A DNA stretch of 64,000 nucleotides from Arthrobacter sp. DWC3 (GTDB lineage Bacteria; Actinomycetota; Actinomycetes; Actinomycetales; Micrococcaceae), in NCBI RefSeq assembly GCF_002929375.1, contig NZ_PJIP01000001.1, forward strand, positions 496,001 through 560,000, given 5' to 3'. How positions within the stretch are numbered: position 1 is the stretch's first letter; each line of letters starts with the position of its first letter. The notes below the pieces were generated by a model that was not told where the DNA came from, did no database searches, and saw only the letters and a list, made by a program, of their open reading frames with translations. Shown piece after piece: positions 46,892 through 54,473 of the stretch. The position numbers were made by a program, and so were the translations under genes.

Positions 46892-48430
46892 TCAGTAGAA
46901 CAGCAGGGTGCTCCCCGGGTCGACGGCGATGTCCCACACCTCGAACTCCCGTCCACCGCACGTACCGCGGACACCCGTCGGTACGCCGCGGATGAACGGC
47001 GTGGTCCGGTTCTCGTCGACGTACGGGTAGCCGCGTTCGTTCAGGACCGTGAGGATGCGGAGTTCGCCGGCGGCGTCGGAGACCGACTGCTCACGCTCGT
47101 ACGCGGTGAAGCCCTCGGGCCAGCGCAGCAGGATCGCGCGGCCGTTGAACGAGAAGAGCACGCAGGCCTGCCCGTCGTCGGCGTGCATGCGGAACGTGCC
47201 GAGGAGGGTGCCCGGCATGTCCTGCGGATCGCGGCCCTCCGGCGGCCTGACGCCCACGACGGCCGCCGGGTCCAGCGCCCCCGGCGGTTCGCCGCTCGTC
47301 TCGAGCGGCAGTTCCTCCTCGGGCAGTGCCCTGATGGCCTCGCGCAGCTCATCCGGGAGGGGTGCGGGATCGCCGTCGCTCGTCGCGGCCTCCGGCACCC
47401 GGCGGTTCACGAGGGTCAGCACGGAGCCTTCCCCCTCGATGGGTGCGAGGACGCCGTGCTCGCCGTGTTCGAGGAACATGAGCTGGTCGGGCGGGAAGAA
47501 GCTGCGGCTGTACGTGCGCTCGAGCGTGCTCCGCCCGGTGACGTCGACCGTGAGGACCCGGCCCGTCTCCTCGCCCTTCAGCAGCTGCACCACCGAGGCC
47601 CCCCGCAGGATCCGCACCTCGCCGTCGATCACGGTGGGCTGGACGCTCGAGGCGGCCACGACCGCCACGACGTCCGCGAGGTCGTACAGCCGGGCCGTCT
47701 CCTCCGTGGGACCGGCGGCCCGGCGGGGGAGGAGCGCCGTGGTGAGGGCCGCCACGATCAGGAGCAGGCAGGCGGCACCCACGGCCACCTCGATCCTCCT
47801 GCTCGGGGACCGGTCGTCGCCCGATGGCGTTGGCGGTTCCTCCGCCGCCGGTACCGCGGGGGTGGGGGCGCGGGCCTCCACGGGTGGGCCGGCCGTCGCT
47901 CCCGCCCGGGCGGGGAGTGCAGTGCGGCTGCGGTGGAGGTCCTCCTCGGAGACGGTGCGGGACGGGTCGGCATCCAGGAGGATCGCGGCGAAGGCGGTGA
48001 CGGAGCCCTCCGCGGCCGCCACCCGGCGGGCGCAGGTGGCCTCGACGTCGTTCAACGTCCCGGCATCCTCCCCCGTGGCTCTCGCAGCGGCCCCGACGTC
48101 CAGCCCGTCCCAGTGGTGCAGGAGGAGGAGTTCGCGCTCACCGGGAGTGAGGGCCGCGAGGGCGGACTGCAGGTCACCGCCCTCGACGCGGGGCGGGAGC
48201 GACGGCGGGAGGTAGCGCTCGAGGGCTGCCCGGGCCGCGGTGACCAGGACGACGCGCGCGGGGTCGCCGTCGTCGGGCGCGCCGGGGCCCGCGGACTCGA
48301 CGGCTTCGACGGCTTCGACGGCCTCGAGCGCCGTCGCCGCGGCGAGCCGCGCGGACCGGGAGCGGCGGAACGCGTACCGGTAGGCGTGGTCATGGACGGT
48401 GATCCGCACCGGATCATCAGCAGCACTCAT
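46892..48430 (-). CDS. Membrane protein with sigma-70-like N-terminal region and extracytoplasmic C-terminal domain
   Basis: 512 residues. Residues 15-150 resemble an ECF sigma factor: an acidic, partly repetitive helical part (EAVEAVEAVES) and a region-4-like helix-turn-helix, LTPGERELLLLHHWDGLDVG followed by AAARATGEDAGTLND. A Pro/Glu-rich linker, one membrane helix (213-234, VAVGAACLLLIVAALTTALL) and a roughly 275-residue outer domain of beta-type sequence (VTGRSTLERTYSRSFFPP, VLFSFNGRAILLRW) follow. Region 2 of a true sigma factor is weak or missing, so it may be a tethered sigma-like sensor rather than an active sigma factor. No partner anti-sigma gene is adjacent. Confidence 0.65.
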   Translation of the reverse strand: MSAADDPVRITVHDHAYRYAFRRSRSARLAAATALEAVEAVEAVESAGPGAPDDGDPARVVLVTAARAALERYLPPSLPPRVEGGDLQSALAALTPGERELLLLHHWDGLDVGAAARATGEDAGTLNDVEATCARRVAAAEGSVTAFAAILLDADPSRTVSEEDLHRSRTALPARAGATAGPPVEARAPTPAVPAAEEPPTPSGDDRSPSRRIEVAVGAACLLLIVAALTTALLPRRAAGPTEETARLYDLADVVAVVAASSVQPTVIDGEVRILRGASVVQLLKGEETGRVLTVDVTGRSTLERTYSRSFFPPDQLMFLEHGEHGVLAPIEGEGSVLTLVNRRVPEAATSDGDPAPLPDELREAIRALPEEELPLETSGEPPGALDPAAVVGVRPPEGRDPQDMPGTLLGTFRMHADDGQACVLFSFNGRAILLRWPEGFTAYEREQSVSDAAGELRILTVLNERGYPYVDENRTTPFIRGVPTGVRGTCGGREFEVWDIAVDPGSTLLFY

Positions 48431-48552
48431 CCCATACCTCCGTCATCGCAGGCTGGTCCGCGTGGGTCCGCTCCGGGGAGCGAATACCTCGCGGGCTGAT
48501 AGTTGGCAGTGGGAACAGAAATAAATGAACCGTCCCGTTCGTTCCCGCCTAT

Positions 48553-49392
48553 ATGACTACATCACCAAACCTTACGTTCAACGACGGCCTCACGATCCCC
48601 CAGCTCGGGTACGGCGTGTGGCAGGTTGAGGACAATGTCGCCGAGGACGTCGTGGGCAAGGCCTTCAAGGCCGGCTACCGCCACATCGACACCGCCAAGA
48701 TCTACGGGAACGAAGCAGGGGTCGGCCGGGCGATCGCCTCGTCGGGCCTGAGCCCTGATGAGATGTTCATCACCACCAAGCTGTGGAACGCCGACCAGGG
48801 CTACGAGAGCACGCTGAAGGCGTTCGACGCGTCCATGGAGCGCCTGGGCCTCGAGACACTCGACCTGTACCTCATCCATTGGCTGCAGCCCAAGCAGGGC
48901 AAGTACGTGGACACCTGGAAGGCGTTCATCGAACTGCAGAAGCAGGGTCGCGTGAAGAGCATCGGTGTCTCGAACTTCACCATCGAGGCACTCAACGAGA
49001 TCATCGACGAGACCGGCGTGGTCCCGGTCATCAACCAGGTGGAGACCCACCCGTACCTGAACCAGGCCGAGCTGCGTGCCTTCGAGGCCGAGAAGGGCAT
49101 CCTGCACGAGTCGTGGTCGCCCATCGGCTCCGGCAAGGGCCTGCTCGACGACGCCGTGCTGCAGGACATCGCCCAGAAGCGCAACGCCACGCCCGCCCAG
49201 GTGGTCCTCGCCTGGCACCTCGCCCTCGGCAATGTGGTCATCCCCAAGTCCGTCACCGAGTCGCGCATCATCGAGAACTGGGAGTCGCTCGACGTCACGC
49301 TCGAGGACGAGGACATCGAGGCCATCAACGGCCTCGACAAGGGTGCGGCCGGCCGCATCGGCGCCGATCCTGCCACGGCCGACTTCGCGTAA
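48553..49392 (+). CDS. Aldo/keto reductase (2,5-diketo-D-gluconate reductase-like)
   Basis: 279 residues. The NADPH-dependent AKR barrel has the full catalytic tetrad: Asp46 and Tyr51 in HIDTAKIYGNE, Lys76 in ITTKLWN and His109 in YLIHWLQP. GVSNFTIEALNEII and VIPKSVTESRIIENW are the nucleotide-binding parts. The closest type is AKR5-like DkgA/DkgB enzymes of actinobacteria, with broad carbonyl substrates. The start ATG is preceded by a 120-bp region shared with the divergent membrane protein gene. Confidence 0.94.
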   Translation: MTTSPNLTFNDGLTIPQLGYGVWQVEDNVAEDVVGKAFKAGYRHIDTAKIYGNEAGVGRAIASSGLSPDEMFITTKLWNADQGYESTLKAFDASMERLGLETLDLYLIHWLQPKQGKYVDTWKAFIELQKQGRVKSIGVSNFTIEALNEIIDETGVVPVINQVETHPYLNQAELRAFEAEKGILHESWSPIGSGKGLLDDAVLQDIAQKRNATPAQVVLAWHLALGNVVIPKSVTESRIIENWESLDVTLEDEDIEAINGLDKGAAGRIGADPATADFA

Positions 49393-49417
49393 CCAGCACG
49401 CACCGTCCGCCCGTCGA

Positions 49418-49460
49418 GCAGTTGTGGTGTGTGCGCGACGGCGTCACCCGCCACAACTGC
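49418..49460. repeat. Inverted repeat GCAGTTGTGG / CCACAACTGC
   Basis: Ten-bp arms 23 nt apart, between the aldo/keto reductase gene and the following terminator. Could be an operator or a second hairpin. Confidence 0.5.
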
Positions 49461-49475
49461 GCAATGACGTGACAT

Positions 49476-49512
49476 GACAAGAGCCGCCCGGCGTCGTCGG
49501 GCGGCTCTTGTC
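49476..49512. terminator. Bidirectional terminator
   Basis: GACAAGAGCCGCCCG pairs with CGGGCGGCTCTTGTC around a 7-nt loop; TTGT on one arm. Separates the aldo/keto reductase gene from convergent fliW. Confidence 0.9.
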
Positions 49513-49524
49513 GTGCTCGCGGCG

Positions 49525-49896
49525 TCAGGCGGCCTGGGCCAGGGACGCCCGGAGCGGGTAGTCGCTCCCGTCGAGGATCAACTGGGCGCAGCGCCCCGTC
49601 GTCGGATCCAGGACGATCGGCGCGGCGAGGTTGACGGTCGTCCCGCCGGGACCGGGGTTGGCGACGACGAACAGGCGGGCCTCCGGTACGTCGGATCCGA
49701 GCACGTCGCGCTGCGCGCCGGAGAAGCGCGGGCGGTAGTCCGGCACGTACGTCGCGGCGTCGAGGAGGAACAGACGCACGCCGGGCTCGTCGGCCGCGGT
49801 GAGCGTGAAGAGTCCCACCGCACCCGGTACCTGCTCGAGCTCGAAGTGTGTGAGAGGTGCAAAACCCGGGGGTGGGGTGACGAAAGCCGTCCTCAT
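49525..49896 (-). CDS. fliW: Flagellar assembly factor FliW
   Basis: 123 residues, somewhat short for the family. GAVGLFTLTAADEPGVRLFL and VNLAAPIVLDPTTGRCAQLI, then DGSDYPLRASL, match FliW, which binds flagellin and releases CsrA in Bacillus. The start overlaps the flgL stop as ATGA. No csrA follows in this window; the next feature is a terminator. Confidence 0.85.
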   Translation of the reverse strand: MRTAFVTPPPGFAPLTHFELEQVPGAVGLFTLTAADEPGVRLFLLDAATYVPDYRPRFSGAQRDVLGSDVPEARLFVVANPGPGGTTVNLAAPIVLDPTTGRCAQLILDGSDYPLRASLAQAA

Positions 49897-50768
49897 CGGA
49901 GGAAGTCCATCAGCGACGGCTGCAGCACCCGGGCCGAGACGGCCAGGGCGCCCTGGTAGGCCGTCTCCTGCAGCTTGAGGTCCAGGATGATCGATGCGAG
50001 GTCCACGTCTTCCACGGCGGCACGTTCTCCTTCGAGTGCCAGCGAGGCATCGGCGACGGCGTCCTTCGCCTCGAGCAGGCGCGCGTGCCGCGTGCCGATC
50101 TCGCTGTGCTGGGAGCTGAGGTCCTTGATGCGCTGCTGCAGGGGGGCGAGGTGCACGGAGACGTCCTTGCCGGCACGCAGGTCGGCGGCGATGCGGTCGA
50201 GCAGGGCGAAGGCCGAATCGGGACCGCTGCCGAACACGGCGGCCCCGTCGGCGTCGACGCGGATGGCCTCGGCCGGGCCGACGCGGCGTTCGACCTTCCC
50301 ACCGGCTGCGAACGTGTGATCAGGGCCGAGGGCGGCGGGGGCGTCGGCGTTCCCGGCGAAGAGGAAGCGGCCCGCGTAGGTCGCGTTGGCCTGCGTGGTG
50401 AGCTCGGTGCGCAGCGATGCGATGTTCACCGCCAGCGCGTCGCGGGCGCCGGGCGACAGGGACGAGCCGGATCCCTGCAGCGTCAGGTCGTTCACGGCGT
50501 CGAGGGTCCGCTTCGACGCCGTCATCGTGCTGTCGAGCTGGGTCAGCCACCCTTCTCCGTCGGCGATGTTCCTGCCGTACTGCTTGGTGGCGCCGATCTC
50601 CGCGCGGACGCGGAGGGCGACGGCGGCCGCGGCAGGATCGTCCGACGGGCGGCTGATGGCCTTCTGGCTGGACGCCTTTTCCTGCAGGTCGGCGAGGCGC
50701 GCGAGGTTCACCTGCAGGGAGCGCTGTGCTCCGTGCAGCATTGTCTGGTTGGTGACGCGGGTGATCAT
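49893..50768 (-). CDS. flgL: Flagellar hook-associated protein FlgL (HAP3)
   Basis: 291 residues. N-terminal MITRVTNQTMLHGAQRSLQV and ASSQKAISRPSDDPAAAAVA are the flagellin-like D0/D1 part with the SxPSDDP motif; the C-terminal VDLASIILDLKLQETAYQGA matches the end of FlgL. It joins hook and filament outside the cell. GGAGAG precedes the ATG. Lies 9 bp after flgK and overlaps fliW. Confidence 0.92.
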   Translation of the reverse strand: MITRVTNQTMLHGAQRSLQVNLARLADLQEKASSQKAISRPSDDPAAAAVALRVRAEIGATKQYGRNIADGEGWLTQLDSTMTASKRTLDAVNDLTLQGSGSSLSPGARDALAVNIASLRTELTTQANATYAGRFLFAGNADAPAALGPDHTFAAGGKVERRVGPAEAIRVDADGAAVFGSGPDSAFALLDRIAADLRAGKDVSVHLAPLQQRIKDLSSQHSEIGTRHARLLEAKDAVADASLALEGERAAVEDVDLASIILDLKLQETAYQGALAVSARVLQPSLMDFLR

Positions 50769-50777
50769 AATGCTCTC

Positions 50778-52163
50778 CTACCGTCCTACGATTCCCATGC
50801 GGTTGATCAGGACGTCCAGCATCTCGTCGACGGCCGTCATCACGCGCGCGGCGCCCTGGTAGGCGTGCTGGTACTCCAGCAGGTTGACCTGTTCCTCGTC
50901 CATGCTCACAGAAGTGGCGCCGAGCTGCTGCTGCAGAGCCGTGGTGGCGGACACCTCCGCCAGGGCGTTGCCCTGCAGTTCGGCGCGTGCTGCGGAGGCG
51001 AGATCCGTGACGAAGACCGACCACGCGGCGTCGGGGGATCGGGTGCCCGTGCCGAGCCGGGAGATCGAATCCGCCACGGAGCCGTCGAAGGCTCCTGCGC
51101 CCGGGTCGCCCGCCGCGAGGTCCTCGCGGCTCGTCGGCCGGACGGCGAGTGACGCGGCGGCGCGGTCCTGCTCGTACGTGAAGAACGGCCCCTTGCCCGC
51201 GCCCGTATGGAGGGCGTTCACCTGGTCCGCGAGGTTCACGGCGAACTCGTTGTACCCCTCGGCGGCCTGCGCGAGCGCTCCGCCCGAGGCGGCGGGGGCG
51301 AGGAGCGAGAGCGTCGCGGCGAGCTCACCGCTCTCCACGCCGGCGGGGGCGTCGGGCCTGTGGGTCCATGCGACCAGGACAGGGCCGGCGCCGCCGAGCT
51401 GGTCGGGGCCGGTGATCTGCAGGGCGCGCGCGGTGGTCCCCGAGACGAGCGCGTTCCCGGCGAGCAGGACGTCGGCGGTGCCGTCCGGGTTGTCCCGGAC
51501 GGTGGCCCCGGTGAGACCGGCGAGTGTCGCCGTCAGTGTGGTGCGGCGGTCCACGAGCTCGTTGGCGGAGGTGCCGGACGCGACACTGGAGCGGATCTGC
51601 CGGTTGAGGTCCGCGACCTGGCCCGCGGCGTCGTTGACCTCACCCACGAGGCCGGTGGCCGAGGACCGGACCGATGCCCACTGCGCCTCTACCTCGCGGT
51701 AGCCCGTGGCGATCCGTGCGGTGAGCTGCCCGGACGCGGAGAGGAGGGCGGACGCCGGGGCGTCCTTCTCCGGCTGGTTCGAGACGTCCTGCCAGCCCGC
51801 CCAGAACTTCTGCAGGGAGTCGGACACGCCGCTGGTGCCGGGCTCCTGCAAACCGTCCTCGAGCGCGGAGAAGGCCTGTGCACGCACAGCGGTATAGCCG
51901 GCGGCGCCGGCCGTGATGCGGACCCGCGCCTCGAGCTGGGCGTCACCGAGGCGGGCGATGCCCTGGGCGAGCACGCCTTCACCCGCGCGGATGCCGGTGC
52001 CGAAGTGCGTGGGCCGCACCGGCGCTGCCGCGGCGGTCTCGAGGCGCTGACGTGTGTAGCCCTGCGTTGTCGCATTGGCGATGTTCTGCCCGGTCACGTC
52101 GAGTCCCGCGCGCGCGGCGGTGAGGCCTGAGTAGGCCGTGGTGAGTCCGCTGAAAGTGCTCAT
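50778..52163 (-). CDS. flgK: Flagellar hook-associated protein FlgK (HAP1)
   Basis: 461 residues. N-terminal FSGLTTAYSGLTAARAGLDV followed by TGQNIANATTQGYTRQR is the FlgK signature and the C-terminal MDEEQVNLLEYQHAYQGAAR with a final helix matches the rod/hook-type end. First filament junction protein above the hook. Third from last in the flgN-flgK-flgL-fliW unit; 6 bp after flgN. Confidence 0.94.
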   Translation of the reverse strand: MSTFSGLTTAYSGLTAARAGLDVTGQNIANATTQGYTRQRLETAAAAPVRPTHFGTGIRAGEGVLAQGIARLGDAQLEARVRITAGAAGYTAVRAQAFSALEDGLQEPGTSGVSDSLQKFWAGWQDVSNQPEKDAPASALLSASGQLTARIATGYREVEAQWASVRSSATGLVGEVNDAAGQVADLNRQIRSSVASGTSANELVDRRTTLTATLAGLTGATVRDNPDGTADVLLAGNALVSGTTARALQITGPDQLGGAGPVLVAWTHRPDAPAGVESGELAATLSLLAPAASGGALAQAAEGYNEFAVNLADQVNALHTGAGKGPFFTYEQDRAAASLAVRPTSREDLAAGDPGAGAFDGSVADSISRLGTGTRSPDAAWSVFVTDLASAARAELQGNALAEVSATTALQQQLGATSVSMDEEQVNLLEYQHAYQGAARVMTAVDEMLDVLINRMGIVGR

Positions 52164-52169
52164 GGTCCG

Positions 52170-52655
52170 CTACAGGTCCTTATTGAGGAGGGTCGGCTGG
52201 TCGTGGCTCTGCAGGGCAGCGCCGTCGGCGGCGTAGGTGCCGGCCCCCGTGCCGATGCCGGCGAGGGTTTCCTGGGTCGACCGGCTGGCGGCCTTCAGGA
52301 ACTGGTGGTTGGTGTCGCGCAGCGCGGTGATCTGTGCCACCAGTGCCGTCATGGCCTCGAGATGCGCGGAGAGCAGCTCCTGCCAGGGCTTCTCGGGGGC
52401 TGCTGCGGCCAGTTCGCGGAGGGTGGCGCCGTCGTCGATCCCCCACGCGGTGGCCACACCGGAGGCATGCACCGCACGGACGAGGCCGATGTCGCGCAGT
52501 CGTCCGAGGACCTGCTCCACCTCGCGGGTGGCGTGGTGCAGCCAGCGGGTCTTGCCGGAGGTCAGCAGGAGTTGCTCCTCCTCGAGCTTGAAGACGAGCA
52601 GTTCGAGCAGTTCGCGCTCCTGCCAGAGCAGGGCGGACAGATCCTGTGCGCTCAC
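52170..52655 (-). CDS. flgN: Flagellar export chaperone FlgN
   Basis: 161 residues from GTG 52655 (GGAGGTG upstream). All-helical FlgN family: LSALLWQERELLELLVFKLE, REVEQVLGRLRDIGLVRAVH and LVAQITALRDTNHQFLKAAS. It escorts FlgK and FlgL to the export gate, and here is encoded immediately before them. First gene of the unit with a sigma-28-like promoter 47 bp upstream. Confidence 0.87.
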   Translation of the reverse strand: MSAQDLSALLWQERELLELLVFKLEEEQLLLTSGKTRWLHHATREVEQVLGRLRDIGLVRAVHASGVATAWGIDDGATLRELAAAAPEKPWQELLSAHLEAMTALVAQITALRDTNHQFLKAASRSTQETLAGIGTGAGTYAADGAALQSHDQPTLLNKDL

Positions 52656-52701
52656 GGTGCCACCTCCTTCCCGGTGCCACCGTCATGTGGAACCGGAAGA
52701 A

Positions 52702-52728
52702 CTATCGGCACCGGGTGCCTCGTCGTAA
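52702..52728 (-). promoter_or_regulatory. Sigma-28-like promoter of flgN-flgK-flgL-fliW
   Basis: On the minus strand TTACGACG, 11 bases, then GCCGATAG. This fits the FliA/WhiG consensus (TAAA, then GCCGATAA) and resembles the flagellin and flgB promoters in this window. Confidence 0.65.
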
Positions 52729-52748
52729 GCGAACTCGTCCGGCCCCTG

Positions 52749-54314
52749 CTATCGGTCGGCGTCCCCGGCGGACCAGGCCTCCGTGTAGAACCGGGGGGAG
52801 TTCGAGTCCAGCAGCTCGCCGTAGGTCGCGGGGTCCAGGGCCTGCGCCGAGCCTGCCGGGAGGTCCGCGGAGAACGCGGACACGCCGAGTCCGGCTTCAC
52901 GGCCCGCGAGGGTCAGGCCCGCGGCCTCCAGGATCGTCGGGTACATGCTCAGCTGGTCCACGCCGGGGCGCAGGCTCCGGATCCCGTCCTCGCCCGGGAT
53001 CCGGATCCGGTTGAAGATGGTGCGGTTGGGGTGGTCGTCCAGCTGCTCGTGGAAGGCATCCCCGGCGCTCATGTGCTTCAGGTGGTCGCCCATGATCACG
53101 ACGGCGGTGTCCTCGAGGTAGCCCTGCTCCTCCATGTACTCCACGAACCCGGCCACCTGGGTCAGGGAGCAGGAGAATACGGAGGTGACCTCGTCCTGGG
53201 TGTCCACCGGGCAGTAGTCGTAGACGTGGACCGGCTCGTGGGTGTCCAGCGTCAGCATCGAGAGGTTGAACGGCCGGCCTGTGTTCTCCGCCTCGGCGTG
53301 CAGACCGTCGATCTCGTCGCGGGCGCGGGCCATGAGGCGTTCGTCGCTCAGGCCCCAGTCACTGCGGAAGCTCGTCTCCGGTTCACCGGCGGCACGCCAG
53401 TCGGAGAGGTCCTTCACCTCCGAGTAGCCGTGGCTGCCCAGGAAGGTGTCCTTCGCCGCGAAGGAGGCGTTGGCCCCACCGAGGAACACATTGGTGTAGC
53501 CGTGCTCGGCCAGGACGTCGCCCAGACAGGTGGATCCCCCCAGGTAGGTGTCCATGTCGTCGGCGGCTTCGTCGGCCGGCTCGTCGGTGGAGCTGCTCCC
53601 GGCGCCGGCCCCGGTGCCCTTCAGCGGGACTCCGCACTGCGTCGAGATGAGGCCGGCCATGGTCCAGCCTCCTCCCTTGTACTGCCGGAGCCCGTCCACG
53701 CCCTGCCAGCCCTCCGAGGCCTCGGTGGCCTCCTTCAGGGGGGCGAAGGCGTCCTTCTCGAAGAGCGTGCCGTCCGCGAGCGTGGCCTCGCCGGATTCGA
53801 GGTAGATCAGCACCAGGTTGCGCTTGTCCGCGGCACTGGTGACGGTCGGTTCCACGTAGTAGTCCCCGAGGTCGTACTCGGAGTTCGCCGCCCTGATGTA
53901 GTCCCTCATGCCCACCGCGGAGGCGAAGGCCGTGGTGCCGCCGGCCACCACCGCGCCCACCAGTACGGTGGAGGCGGTGCGCAAGACCCACTGCGAGCGG
54001 CGGGGACGTACGGCGCCGTCCTCACGGCATCTGCGGCGCCGGACATGGTGCGCCAGGGCGATGCCCACGGTGATGACCAGCGGCAGGACGCCGACCCCGA
54101 GGACGCCGATCCAGACGATCGGGCCGCCCCCGCCATCGGTCTCGACGGTGACGAGGTTCAGGAGCATCTGACTCACGGAGATCTTGCCCCAGTAGAGGCG
54201 GATGCCGATGGCGGCGATGAGGAGCGTGAGCCCTGCCCAGACCAGGAGGTACACCAGGACGCGTGCGCCGACGACGCCGAACCGTCGGATGGCGGAGAGA
54301 GTTCGGCTGCTCAT
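52749..54314 (-). CDS. OpgB/LtaS-family phosphoglycerol transferase
   Basis: 521 residues. Three N-terminal membrane helices (LVYLLVWAGLTLLIAAIG, IGVLGVGVLPLVITVGIA, TASTVLVGAVVAGGTTAF) are followed by an outer sulfatase-type domain. Metal ligand motif NLVLIYLESGEATL, nucleophile Thr in GGGWTMAGLISTQCGVPLKG (the MdoB/OpgB pattern), and metal site VVIMGDHLKHMS. MdoB-type enzymes move phosphoglycerol from lipids onto outer glycans; here a wall polymer or glycolipid is the likely acceptor. Sits between flagellar units and a GGDEF-EAL gene. The role in motility is unknown. Confidence 0.85.
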   Translation of the reverse strand: MSSRTLSAIRRFGVVGARVLVYLLVWAGLTLLIAAIGIRLYWGKISVSQMLLNLVTVETDGGGGPIVWIGVLGVGVLPLVITVGIALAHHVRRRRCREDGAVRPRRSQWVLRTASTVLVGAVVAGGTTAFASAVGMRDYIRAANSEYDLGDYYVEPTVTSAADKRNLVLIYLESGEATLADGTLFEKDAFAPLKEATEASEGWQGVDGLRQYKGGGWTMAGLISTQCGVPLKGTGAGAGSSSTDEPADEAADDMDTYLGGSTCLGDVLAEHGYTNVFLGGANASFAAKDTFLGSHGYSEVKDLSDWRAAGEPETSFRSDWGLSDERLMARARDEIDGLHAEAENTGRPFNLSMLTLDTHEPVHVYDYCPVDTQDEVTSVFSCSLTQVAGFVEYMEEQGYLEDTAVVIMGDHLKHMSAGDAFHEQLDDHPNRTIFNRIRIPGEDGIRSLRPGVDQLSMYPTILEAAGLTLAGREAGLGVSAFSADLPAGSAQALDPATYGELLDSNSPRFYTEAWSAGDADR

Positions 54315-54473
54315 GGAAGTACCTCGCGTTCAGGGTGCCCATGCTCGCTGAACGCCCCTGACATCCAACCCGTCCTCGGGCGCGGAAACAACTAGTCCTG
54401 CCACGGTACCTGTTCAGCGGACGTTCATCTCCATGCACCGCGTTGTACACCCCGAATACTTTTTCCTGTTGCT

